A stretch of 64,000 nucleotides of DNA, from contig JAPYMA010000263.1 of NCBI GenBank assembly GCA_035041965.1, positions 124,001 through 188,000 on the forward strand. The letters run 5' to 3'. Position numbers and translations under genes: made by a program. This DNA is from Anisakis pegreffii (taxonomy: Eukaryota > Nematoda > Chromadorea > Rhabditida > Anisakidae). Position 1 is the stretch's first letter; every line of letters starts with the position of its first letter. The notes under the pieces were generated by a model. The model was not told the origin of the DNA, made no database searches, and was given only the letters and a program-made list of their open reading frames with translations. Shown one piece after another: positions 35,516 to 47,061 of the stretch.

Positions 35516-38500
35516 TTTGGTAAGCTTGCTTCAATTCCTCATCACTATACGTTCCAGCCACCTCGACGTTATGTGGCGATGAGTTCCAGGTATAATCCGA
35601 TGTATCCCAATTTTTTGTCCAACTTTCACCGTAATCCGCCTAAATGCAGTCAAATTACCAAGAAAATTATATGCATGAAGCAGTCTTAACATAATTCCGA
35701 ACAAAATGTAAAATATTTTATCGACTACAAGCTATTTTCTCCTGATTCGTAGGACGATTTTGGACTCGGCACTGATTGTGAGTTTCCGCATGGGCATTGA
35801 TATTTGCACATGATGCGCTGAAAAGTTAAAACTGAAGGATGATGTTGAGATAAACCGGTGATCTCTTGTTTATTGTTTACGGTTTCTTGTATGTCTCTCT
35901 ATAGTGCTTTGCATATCGTGTGTTCTCTGGCCACTATTGGCAATTCGTAACCATTGTTTCGTAATCAGCTAATCTCAGTGACTATATAAGTAGCTCAGTG
36001 TAGTTATATCATTTCTCTGTATTAGTCAGTTAGTGTGTTGTTCGTGTATGCAGTGTTGTTGTTGTTTATGAGCGATCATCGGCATCTCTTGTCACTCAAC
36101 CATCTTCGCTGTATTCAACCGTTATTATCGTCTTCATTTATTTGTGTGGATAAACTAAATTATTAATTGTCGCCTTCGCACCAACAATACAGTCAACATC
36201 TCAAACAGTGCTGACCAACATCACAAACAAAAACTAGAAATGATTATTTTCTTAGTTGAAAGAACTCACTTGTAAGATGCTAATGGCATTACAAGGTACA
36301 TACATCAAATGATCCAAAAGCACTGTAGCGCACGCTTTCTTTGTGAGAGGATAAACGAATCTGCAAAGGTGGTTGCTTGAAATCTATTAATATCACATGA
36401 TTATTTGATGCATATATCATAAAGCTCTGCTATGTTACTCTATCATTCACTAATAAGCCATATTCCAAATTGATATCAGCTATCAATGATTTGATAACGG
36501 AATGAAAGCTACTCGAGGTACAGTGTCTGAGCAGTTTTTTTCAGTTACAAAAACTTTTTGAACGATCAATATGCTCACCGATATCGCTGTTTTCCACCAA
36601 GACCACCTACCCATGAGCTGTTATGATCATTATACAAGAAGAAAATGTCCACAGGCGTTTCATTTAAGAGCACTTTAAGTTCGAGTAACGCCTCTGGCTA
36701 AAAGTAACCTTTCTGCTAGAAGAAACGCGTACACTGCTGTCTGACCGAACAATTCCACACATTAGTACGAAATTCGGTCGGATTTCTTTTTAGAATCATT
36801 CAGGAAAGTTTAAAGATCCATAAAAAATGACTGTATATAAAGAGACCTTATTGAGACGTGCGTGCATTCGCATGAAATCCGTCTTCTGAATATCTTCAAT
36901 CATACCGTCGTAGTATTCACTGGCAAAGAATGCGAAATCGATGTCACTTGTATGATGAATGAAGCCGCATTCTCTCATCCAACCTGCAATCAAAATTCAT
37001 TTGATGAATATTTGAACATTTCTTTGGAATGATTTCGTCATGTTGTACATTGAGACATTATTATATCATGTCTATCATCGCTTATGCCTTCACTATCGTT
37101 TTGTCGTTACTAAAATCGTTGTATACATATTTATTCCCACAGAAAGCATTGAAACCTAAAAGAGTTCCACCATTCAGCATCGGTGTTGCGCCATGCACCA
37201 TTGCCCAATTCCTTAGTTTGCTCAATGAAACGATGACGTTCGGAGCAAAATTTGGTTCATTCTTGAAAACGTGGGGATATTGTTGTCGAAATTGAAGGGA
37301 CATTTGCCGATCGCAGGCAATGAATCGACTCCTGAGCATCGCACGTATGAATAATAGATCATTCTTCGGTATTTGAAGTGTGGCATTGTTCACAGTTGCA
37401 GGAATAGTTTCAAACCTAAAGAATTGTTGGAATTTTTCTCCAGCGACAGAGGTGAAAACAGAACTGATTTGGTCCAGCTGGGAATAAAAAAACAATCTTA
37501 TTGCATATCTAGTTTAATCAATTTGAGATATTCCGCTTTGACTGAACCATTCAGTCACATTACGGAATTTAATTCAACTAAATCAGAGTCGCCCAATGAG
37601 CACGTTGGAGGAATATCAGTGGCTTCTTAAAGAGCGTGAATGTGCTCCATAAAAAGTAAATGATTTGGGTGGTAAAAATGCGAATTCAACTGACATCGGC
37701 ACCAATCGAGTGACATTTTTCAAATTGAATTCATAGAAGTCGTTATTAGGGGAGCGTTTAAATGCGATAATGCGTATGTTCGGCTGCGATTCGGATAGCA
37801 AAAGGTTGCCGTGCAGATCAAGATCAGGTGAAAGCCCTCTGCTAACGATTGCTGCTTCCTGAAATGGCACAACTTCGAAACGAGACGATTCCTATCAACA
37901 GCATTTCACAGTTACAATGCATCGAATTTCGAATGTGACGAATTAACTCCTCATTTTATTATAGCCGATGTTACTAGGGATTCCGATTTGGTTAGTGTCG
38001 ACATGTTCGTCGAATGCGTCAGTGAGTTGTGAGGATTGAACAGACTCAAGATTGCGATGAGTTTATGAATGATTACGAAAACTTCTTACGAGTTCAGCAA
38101 TCTGAAGGTCACCATCGACCGAGTGCGCAAAGAGAATCGTGTTCTCTTCAGTTACTTCATCCAGAGTTTCAGCGCCAATGTCGGTTAATAAATGCATCTC
38201 TTGAATGAGGTAATTGATAAGACATTCTATCAATTCCAGTGTCAATTCTACTTGTGACCATAACAGATCGGACCAGTGACATTTCGTTGTTTTGATCTTA
38301 TCATTGTTCTAATCGCGGGTCATAATAAATACTAATGGGTATTCCGATGTGGTTGTTGTCTGTATTTTCGGGACAAATAAATGAACTCTCATCCTATTTC
38401 ACTAGGTATTCCGATTCGATTATTGTCTACAGTTATGGTTTATGATTGTGGATAGAAAAACAAAAAATACCATTTTTGATAAACAGCAAGTAACGCAGAT

Positions 38501-39075
38501 CGATGAGAATAAGTGGTGACGGGGACAGCTCAAGAGTTGATAAATTATGGGGAAGGATATCATTTAAATTGACAGATGGTGGCAAGATTCCTTGAGAACT
38601 TGGCGCACTTGAAGCTGATGATGGGTGCAGTTCACGAGTCGATGAATTCTGCGGAAGGATATCATTCAAACTGACAAGTCTTGAAGGGCTTGTTTGGGAG
38701 CTCGATGCGAAATGGATTGGTTTGTTGCGATCCACAAAAGATATATTTGTATTGTTGTTGAATTCGAGGTATTGAAGAGCGTTACGTGAAAAGCAATTTT
38801 TAACGAGAAAGAGTTAAGCCAAAATTTAATCCTTTGCACTTAATCGTTTATGCGGGCTGTTTTAGACTATTAAGTGAGTGTTTTGATGCTCAATACAGGC
38901 CTTAATCTTTCATGAGGAATCAATGTAAACTGTTGTTCACGGAACTGAATGTTGAACTGCACAAAAGTAAAAGACTCACCAAGAAATTGTGCACATCTTT
39001 GCTATGTATCCATGCAAGAAGCATTAATGGAGCAAACATTGCAGCAATTAAGAGCCATTGAAAAACAATTTTCAT
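35508..39075 (-). pseudogene. Fukutin/LicD-family transferase, copy II, probably broken
   Basis: Exons matching copy I: 38980-39075 (anchor, MKIVFQWLLIAAMFAPLMLL), exon 2 ending at 38471, 38090-38250, 37858 down, 37156-37477, 36847-36983, 36579-36697, 36270-36360, 35508-35639. This copy keeps the canonical DxD: FIHHTSDIDFAFF, where copies I and III read TTGID. Lesions: just after its start exon 2 reads ARIND then TAA, with another TAA before the frame reopens and no AG acceptor in between; the last intron carries a solo LTR. If an alternative start or intron bypasses the exon 2 stop, the catalytic half could still be translated. Confidence 0.7.
35833..36229 (+). mobile_element. Solo LTR (397 bp) in the last intron of copy II
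   Basis: Starts TGAAGGATGATGTTG and ends CAACATCACAAACA. A 5-bp duplication AAAAC flanks it (35828-35832 and 36230-36234). Copies I (25040-25044) and III (45615-45619) show the empty site with one AAAAC. A TATA-like CTATATAAG occurs near 35980. No internal retrotransposon sequence remains, so it arose by LTR-LTR recombination. Strand assigned from the TATA box only. Confidence 0.9.
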
Positions 39076-39666
39076 GTCGATATGATGAACAATTATCATA
39101 TTGAGAAATAATTTTGTTGAGAAATAATTTTCGTTAATAAATAATTTCCTGAAATTGTCACTTTAGTTAGCTTGTGAATCCGGTGAAAATTTGCTTTGAA
39201 GAGGTTTGGTTGTGACTGAGGCATCGAACTCGTTTGGAATGACTGCATTCAATCTGACTGTTCGTTTAAATTCATTTAGAATTTGGGTTGTGAGACTCTG
39301 GTGTTAATAAGTGTCAATGAGGCAAATGAATGCAGCGCAAGTTGATAAAGATGATGCAAATAACTTGAAGCGAATACCAATATTAAGGTTGAAATCATAC
39401 TTGTTTATGGATATCAACAGCTATTTGTCACAATTGATTTGGTGAACCTCGCAATCGCGTTGCCTTGGCACCAGTCTCGATTGTATCACACCTCAAAGTT
39501 GTGTACTTTAACCTTGATAATAAAGATATTGTATACGGATACTGTCATTGAATTCCATGCGACTTCTGGTCATTAATTGAATAATGGAATGAATGTTGTG
39601 GTCATGTATTGAATAATGTTAATAAGATCCGAACTCCTCAACTCTCAGCCACGTTCACGTCCTACT

Positions 39667-40092
39667 TTATTTGGAATAAAGTAAGACTTGAATATGTCGG
39701 TTGAGAAACAGATAACGCATCATTTTAAATGATCGTTGAAACATTCCGGAAATATCTTCAAATGTAGAAGAACCCATTACAAGTGTTGAAATGAAGCGTT
39801 TGCTTCGAGAATGAAGAAAGTGAAGCAGAACTATGTCACCATTATTCATAAGGACCACGTGTACAGAAATAGTTTGATTGATATTGTTTTCTGACTGGGT
39901 CCGGGTCGCTAATTTTAAACAACCTATGTGGACAGTCGATGTTTGCTTGTTCTGCTCACCTGATGTAATCCCACGCGGTAGTCTTTTTGATTTGTTCATC
40001 AGCCGTTTATTGTCAGGTTCAATCGTAAGAGTGTCCACCGCTTGTTGCCTCCGATATAGCGGACCGTACGTTATCGTTTGTCGAACACTCAA
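39667..40092 (-). CDS. Hypothetical protein, 141 codons, unrecognised
   Basis: The longest single open frame in this interval, starting MSVRQTITYGPLYRRQQAVD. It is basic and contains NGDIVLLHFLHSRSKRF and a C-terminal RYLFLNRHIQVLL. No signal peptide or family motif recognised. It lies immediately beyond the end of duplication copy II and is not duplicated elsewhere in the window. Could be a remnant of a mobile element or chance. Confidence 0.3.
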   Translation of the reverse strand: MSVRQTITYGPLYRRQQAVDTLTIEPDNKRLMNKSKRLPRGITSGEQNKQTSTVHIGCLKLATRTQSENNINQTISVHVVLMNNGDIVLLHFLHSRSKRFISTLVMGSSTFEDISGMFQRSFKMMRYLFLNRHIQVLLYSK

Positions 40093-40993
40093 ACTTGGGA
40101 AATTAAACCTTTATCAACATGATAAAATAATACGTGCGCATAATATACGCAAAATGAATTACATCACAACATACACATACGAACGTTTTCTAAACTATAT
40201 GGCAAACTATATATACACAGATATCCAATTTTATGGAATAAAATAATCAATAGGAGCGGTATCACTGATCACAAAATGACTACCGCGTAGGATTACATCA
40301 TTTTTTAGCCTACTAGTCGTTCCAGCTTCATCCTTTCATACGTTAAGAAATAGGCATGGTGATCCTCGATTCAAGAGTTTACAAATGCCGACGTTATCTG
40401 AATAACTCTGAACTTTAAGCATTTATAATGATGATCTGTGACATGGTCGAACGTGGTCTCTTCATAAAGGTACTTTTGATACCTTTAGTCCAGATTAATC
40501 ATTTCAAAATTTGATCCACGTATTATCACTATTGATATTAATCGCATTTCGCGATACTACGAAGGGACTTAGGAGTACGCAACATTTGCAGTGATACGTT
40601 ATGAAGATTATTTCGAAATTTTTTAGCCTACTACACTCATTATAATGATATCTTATCAATACCCTTCGATATAATTGAGAATAATGATGCGTGAATGAAT
40701 GATCGTCAACGGATAACACGAACAAAAGTTGAAGATAAATTTAAAGCTTTTATCGAAATGATGAGAGCTCAAAGACTTATGCTTAATTGTAATATATAAG
40801 TGCTGATAGCATTTGCTTGATATAATAGTTCGATTGAAATTGGAATTTGTTTTTTGTACAGACGATGAAAATCAATGATTATGATTGAATGATAAATTTT
40901 GCATTTTTTAGCAATGAAATTACATGGCCTATGCAATCCGAAGCAAAGAAATGGAAATTCCAGCACTTCGAAATGTTCTCTTCCTAGCGCACG

Positions 40994-41263
40994 TTAATTT
41001 GTACTGTTACGGTACGATTTGGCAGTTTCACCAGATAGATATCTTTGGATCAGGTATCGTTCAGGTTCGCTGGGTAATTCCATATATTTGAAAGCCAACT
41101 TTTTAAATTTGACACTCCGTCGATGAACAGCTTTCTGGCCAAAATTTGGAACATAGTTGTGGTCGTACACAGGCACATTGGCAATAACCTCAACGTATAA
41201 TGAAAAATAAATGTATGTATACGTCAAAATTACGAACAAATGCAACACGAAATCGCAAATCAT
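40994..41263 (-). CDS. Possible small secreted or membrane protein, 89 aa
   Basis: Starts MICDFVLHLFVILTYTYIYF, a hydrophobic signal-like N-terminus. A polar basic remainder follows, with YDHNYVPNFGQKAVHRRSVK and ELPSEPERYLIQRYL. The composition looks coding-like. No homologue recognised; it could be a first exon of a longer gene. Confidence 0.35.
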   Translation of the reverse strand: MICDFVLHLFVILTYTYIYFSLYVEVIANVPVYDHNYVPNFGQKAVHRRSVKFKKLAFKYMELPSEPERYLIQRYLSGETAKSYRNSTN

Positions 41264-42589
41264 TAGCTCAGTACGTTATATGCACAGTACAGTTACTGGA
41301 TTTTAAACCATAAATGATCGTGAATGGGCAGAATGAAGAGAAGAACGTGTCCAGATGAATTGTATACTGTACGTGTCTAGATGGTATTGTGACCTCGATG
41401 AAGAACGTGAACATCGTGTATTCAGGTATCGTGCAGAAGATTAAGTATAGGAAAGAAACATCGAGGATTGAACGAAACGATTCGAGAATCTATCACAAAT
41501 TCGTGTGACAAGAGCGGAAGCAATGAAACAGATTTAAAAAGCGATAAACGAGAAATGATGCGATTTCTCTGAGCGCTGTTTTAAATAGCAAACCACTCAC
41601 GAAGGGAGCGCTTCAAAAGAGTTAACAGTGGAGTTAGATTTCTTTGTGATTTAGTGTTATAACCCTCTCCCGTTCATCGAATCACAGGGGTATATTGCTG
41701 ACTTGCTTGAAGCCGACTACCCAAACAGGATATCCATTAAAACATTCCCACAGACCGAGATTTTAGACTTTTGTTTCCCAGGCTTACCCCATTCTTAGGC
41801 TTACCTTCATTTCAACAGTATTAGAAATTCACTTCAGTTACTATTCTCGCATGTTGGCAGCGATACTCGAACGATATCATTCGATGGTATTTTATCAATA
41901 TCATTCGTTCAGAAGGAGAAATAATCTGAATCGCATCAAAAATCTCCTGATAAATAGTCTTAACATTAAAAAATCAAACACACAAAAATTCGAGTAAGCA
42001 AAGATTATATTCTTATGGTGTCTCCATCAAAAACCCACTTCAGCACTGATAACATCACCGTATCAAACCAACTTTAACAGCAATCGAATGCTGCTTCAAT
42101 CATGTAGTAACATCTTTCACCACATTAGTAGACAAATTTACTCGTTCACATTTTGTAGTACAGTTGCATTCAGTTCCTGTTTTTGCGATCTGCTGGAGGA
42201 TAATTCTGTGCAGAAATTCAAGGCTGAATAAGTTATCAGATGAACACGGAGAACAACAGCAATCAGAAGAGCAATCCTCTCAGCACGGATAGAAGATTAA
42301 AATCTGTCACTACGGCAACAGTACAAATGGTGTTCGTTGAGCTGGGCACATCTCGACGGAAAGCCAATCGCAAACTCAATAAGCTGTGACTTGGGCTGAC
42401 GTCTAGAGTGAGATCGGATGGGGTGTACACACACACCATTCAGGGAATGTGTTGAATCGTATCAATGCTCCTCAATGGATCTTCTTCGTTCACGCAGTCA
42501 TGCAATTTTCAGAATGCTCACGCACCGTTAGACCACCTTAGCCCTAAGTTGAATGACTATATGCCTGAATTCAAGCTCATCTTGGAATG
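41264..42589. other. Intergenic
   Basis: No convincing exons. A 50-codon frame at 42240-42392 (+) has no recognisable content. Confidence 0.35.
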
Positions 42590-43015
42590 TAATAATGTGC
42601 AACACTGATGGGAACATCAATACAATGCTTCTGATGTCTATTTCTCCAACGCTGAGCAAGATCCTTTGAGCATTCAAATGGTTTCACACCGTCAAGTAGA
42701 TTTTATCAAAGACTAGCAAAATAAACCAGATGCGTAATTCAATCAATGCTGAAACATCGGTATATTGTACTTTAACCTCTTTTTGAATGGATAATGAGTG
42801 CGGTAGTGAAACTATGGCATTGCAGGGGGGGGGATGATTTTGATAGAATTCATTTATTCAGTTGGTTTGTTACTTTATTGATTCGTCTGATTGCGATACA
42901 TTTATTATCGTTACGGTTACCGTATTATTTTCAAAATAAATCCAGAACATTCGAGTTTTCATTGTTGTAAGGCAACGATTGCTATTTCAGGCGCTCAGCG
43001 AATTAATAAGCGAAC
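42590..43015. repeat. First copy of a diverged duplicated unit
   Basis: Ordered matches to 43800-44200: GTCTATTTCTC, TCACACCGTCAAG / TCACATCGTCAAG, GACTAGCAAAATAAACCA / GACTGGCAAAATGAGCCA, TTCGTCTGATTG, AACATTCGAG and TTAATAAGCGAACA. Non-coding in both copies. Confidence 0.65.
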
Positions 43016-43120
43016 AGTGCCATAAAGGAAATACATAAAAAGGAATACCTCGAAGGAGGAATACATAAAAGGAAATACATAAAAAAGAGAAATGCATAAA
43101 AAATTTTATCAAACTCAATC
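43016..43120. repeat. Degenerate simple repeat around AGGAAATACATAAAA
   Basis: Five or six imperfect units ending ATACATAAAA or ATGCATAAAA, with GGAATAC variants. Confidence 0.6.
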
Positions 43121-43799
43121 AATGAAAAGACAGTAAAACCTTTTCTAAATTTCATTGAGAGGTCTGTGACAAGTTATTATTATCATTATTCCCTATTCTT
43201 ATTCTCATTGCTGTTGAAACATGCGTATCTCAGTGATAATTCACAATTTGATCTCACGATAAGACTTTCAAGATGCCTTCATCGAAACCAACTACATCGC
43301 TGATAGCAATGTAATACTATACGAACGTTATCAACAATAATGATAATAATAATTATTATTATAACTATATTTATTCGCATGACAATATGTATAACAGAGT
43401 TCAGCGGCGAATATACTGCCCTAATTCTTGCTGGGCACAAAGAAAGGATTGAAAGAAGACAGAAGAGAACAACAATTCAAATGCATTATCATACAATGGC
43501 ATATCAGCGAATACATATCAGCGAATCAGTCTTTATTTGTAGCATAACATATTTGTAACCGTATTTATAACATAACATGACTCAACATAACATTTCTTCG
43601 CATAGCAATGAAATGTGAGAAGTTATGTAATGGCAACGGCATATCGGCATATCTAAAAATGGCAACGGCATATCTAAAACTGTCGGCTATTGCTGGCGAG
43701 AAATTATAATTTATAATTCCTTAGAAACTGATGAATCAACTAACGAATGCCTTTCCAATTTGCGATTTAAAAAACGTTCATTCGACTGAGATTATGCAC

Positions 43800-44200
43800 A
43801 TTGAAGGACTTTGATCCTGAGGTCTATTTCTCTGGAATATGGTAATATTCACTGTGTGTTCAAACGATTTCACATCGTCAAGAACATCTTATCAGAGACT
43901 GGCAAAATGAGCCAAATGGACAATTTAATCAGTGATATAATTTCATTATACTGCTTTGTTGCATGGATAATGAAACAGTCGCACTGCGAAGAGTGATTCT
44001 GATGGGATTCGTTGATTCATATGATTCGTTAATTTATTGGTTCGTCTGATTGTGATTCACTTGCGTGGGAATCGTTATGGTCATCATGCATTTCTTTTAA
44101 ATCAAGAACATTCGAGCTTTCATTGGTATATGGCATCGATTCGAAAAGCTAAATACCGCTAAAAGTTCAAGATTTAAGCGGATTAATAAGCGAACAAGAC
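43800..44200. repeat. Second copy of the diverged duplicated unit
   Basis: Direct-orientation partner of 42590-43015, about 1.2 kb away, moderately diverged with several indels. Confidence 0.65.
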
Positions 44201-44544
44201 AGCACCTTGAAACTGTATTTGAAAAGAAGAAAAAATATGTGAAATTTTATACAGCTAAACTAATTACTAACATGACAATAGAATTTTCGAACATTTTGTT
44301 GAGAAGATTGCGGGAAACGAAATTTTTTTATTGTACAATGCGATTTGAACATCTGATAAACTGATTTCTCTATTCCAGTTAAACAGTTCTATTCCTGTTC
44401 TGTTCCATGGAATGGAATAGAACGGCTCGCAAATGAGGACGGAACAGTTTGGACCAGAATAAAGCCGTTTTTGAGCCCAAAAGAACAGAATAGAACAGTT
44501 TTCAAAAAAGTGGTATAGAGACATCACTAGTTATAATTAACCTT

Positions 44545-44785
44545 AGCTTGAAATTCCACCAACATATCTCCAATTTAGTCAAAGAAGCGAACACCCGAGC
44601 ATCTTTCATATGCAGATCCGGTGATTTATCTCTAATAAGCAGATTATTTGCAACCTATGTTCGTCCACTTCTAGAATACGCCTCGTCCCTCTGGTTCCCC
44701 TGCGATCCACACAAGACATACAGAATATTAATATTATTGAAAATGTTCAAAAAAGATACACCCGTTACATCATCAAGAAAAATTG
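44545..44785 (+). mobile_element. LINE reverse-transcriptase 3' fragment
   Basis: Translates to KFHQHISNLVKEANTRASFI, then LFATYVRPLLEYASSLW, and after a frame change NIENVQKRYTRYI-like sequence. This is the region after the YADD box in CR1/jockey-type elements. Truncated on both sides; it abuts the palindrome at the start of duplication copy III. Confidence 0.7.
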
Positions 44786-44844
44786 CGGAAATTTGTGGAA
44801 AACGGGAGAAGAAAGAAAAAAATGAGAGAAAAAAAATTGTGGCG

Positions 44845-44920
44845 AAAAATTCGTCGCAGTCGATGGTTATAATCCAATGCGGAAGCATTGGATTATAACC
44901 ATCGACTGCGACGAATTTTT
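44845..44920. repeat. Perfect 36-bp inverted repeat with a 4-base loop
   Basis: The arm at 44845-44880 is exactly the reverse complement of 44885-44920, separated by GGAA. The right arm is the first sequence of duplication block Y (GCATTGGATTATAA...), so the hairpin sits exactly on the breakpoint of copy III. Confidence 0.95.
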
Positions 44921-45070
44921 GTTGGAATTTTATGATTTGAAGGCAACTACTTTCTTGAACATCAAATCAGATACGATTCAATTACTCCAAAATACAACTA
45001 CACTTCATTCACAAATTGAAAATTTTAAAGAAATTCAAAATTTTGATCCAATTGTTGGATGACAGATCAA

Positions 45071-45215
45071 CATACTAGTGCTCGTTTGTGATGTCATCAC
45101 ACCGTTCGTATCATCACAAACGAGTTGCTTGTGATGATACGAGTCGGACGTATGTACACGTGAGGTACCGAGTTTAGAAGTTCACAGATTCAATCAAGAA
45201 TCGAGCACTAGTGTG
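45071..45215. mobile_element. 145-bp palindromic element, copy III
   Basis: Same as 24496-24640 with one A to G change in the right end (CACTAGTGTG). Confidence 0.65.
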
Positions 45216-46856
45216 TTTGGTAAGCTTGCTTCAATTCCTCATCACTATACGTTCCAGTCACCTCGACGTTATGTGGCGATGAGTTCCAGGTATAATCCGA
45301 TGAATCCCAATTTTTTGTCCAACTTTCACCGTAATCCGCCTAAATGCAGTCAAATTACCGAGAAAATTATATGAATGAAATAGTCTTAATATGAAGTTAT
45401 AGGAGTCGTTTGAATGCATTCGATATTTTTTAAGTGATAGCATCATGTTGATGAATTCCAGAACATTTTCTCGTTGTGTTCATCGGAACAAAATGGAAAA
45501 TATTTTGTTGACTACAAGATATCTTGTTCTCATTCGTTGAACGATTTCGGGCTGTGCACTGATTGTGAGTTTTCGCATGGGCATTGATATCAGCACATGA
45601 TGCGCTGAAAAGTTAAAACTGGAAATGAGTATTTTCATAGATGAAAGGACTCACTCGTAAGATGCTAATGGCATTACAAGGTACATACATCAAATGATCC
45701 AAAAGCACTGTAGCGCACGCTTTCTTTGTGAGAGGATAAACGAATCTGCAAAGGTGGTTGCTTGAAATCTATTAATATCACATGATTATTTGATGCATAT
45801 ATCATAAAGCTCTGCTATGTTACTCTATCATTCACTAATAAGCCATATTCCAAATTGATATCAGCTATCAATGATTTGATAACGGAATGAAACTTGCTTG
45901 TGGCACAGTGTCTGAGCAGTTTTTTTCAGTTACAAGAAGTTTTTGAACGATCAATATGCTCACCGATATCGCTGTTTTCCACCAAGACCACCTATCCATG
46001 AGCTGTTATGATCATTATACAAGAAGAAAATGTCCACAGGCGTTTCATTTAAGAGCACTTTAAGTTCGAGTAACGCCTCTGGCTAAAAGTAACCTTTCTG
46101 CTAGAAGAAACGCGTACACTGCTGTCTGACCGAACAATTCCATACATTAGTTCGAAATTCGGTCGGAGTTCTTTTTAGAATCATTCAGGAAAGTTTAAAG
46201 ATCCATAAAAGACGATTGTATATAAACCTTATTGAGACGTTCGTGCATTCGCATGAAATCCGTCTTCTGAATATCTTCAATCATACCGTCGTAGTATTCA
46301 CTGGCAAAGAATGCGAAATCGATGCCAGTTGTATGACGAATGAAGCCGCATTCTCTCATCCAACCTGCAATCAAAATCATTTGATGAATATTTGAACATT
46401 TCTTTGGAATGATTTCGTCATGTTGTACATTGAAATATTATTATATCATGTCTACATCACTTATACCTTCACTATCGTTTTGTCGTTACTAAAATCGTTG
46501 TATACATATTTATTCCCACAGAAAGCAATGAAACCTAAAAGAGTTCCACCATTCAGCATCGGTGTTGCGCCATGCACCATTGCCCAATTCCTTAGTTTGC
46601 TCAATGAAACGATGACGTTAGGAGCAAAATTTGGTTCATTCTTGAAAACTTGGGGATATTGTTGTCGAAATTGAAGGGACATTTGCCGATCGCAGGCAAT
46701 GAATCGACTCCTGAGCATCGCACGTATGAATAATAGATCATTCTTCGGTATTTGAAGTGTGGCATTGTTCACAGTTGCAGGAATAGTTTCAAACCTAAAG
46801 AATTGTTGGAATTTTTCTCCAGCGACAGAGGTGAAAACGGAACTGATTTGGTCCAT
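45208..46856 (-). pseudogene. Fukutin/LicD-family transferase, copy III, 5'-truncated
   Basis: Only the last five exons remain: 46535-46856 (ends at the equivalent of 25960), 46228-46364, 45964-46082, 45655-45745, 45208-45339. The anchor, stem and exons 1-4 are absent because the block ends at 47059. The acceptor of the first remaining exon is CCCGG where copies I and II have CCCAG, so that splice site is lost. Motif Asp is Gly (TTGID), as in copy I. There is no plausible start for a complete enzyme. Confidence 0.85.
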
Positions 46857-47061
46857 CCGGGAATAAAAAAACAATCTTATTGCTTATCTAGTTTAATCAA
46901 TTTGAGATATTCCGCTCTGATTGAACCATTCAGTCACAATTCAGAATTTAATTCAACTAAATCAGAGTCGCCCAATGAGCACGTTGGAGGAATATCAGTG
47001 GCTTCTTAAATAGCGTGAATGTGTTCCATAAAAAGTAAATGATTTGGGTGATAAAAATGCG

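Larger units (their letters stand above)
35035..39530. repeat. Segmental duplication block Y, copy II
   Basis: Aligns along its length with 24174-28340, apart from a 397-bp LTR insertion, deletion of some sequence near 35690, and one minisatellite unit instead of four. Confidence 0.9.
44885..47059. repeat. Segmental duplication block Y, copy III (partial)
   Basis: Matches 24165-26480, minus about 190 bp near its left end (44917 joins sequence matching 24352). It ends inside the exon 4 equivalent, after AAAAATGCG, where it joins block X. Confidence 0.9.

Noticed and set aside
44330..44535. hAT-type element around the GGAATAGAACGG / GAACAGAATAGAACAG repeats
   Set aside because: Low-complexity sequence; no inverted ends or target duplication that I could verify.
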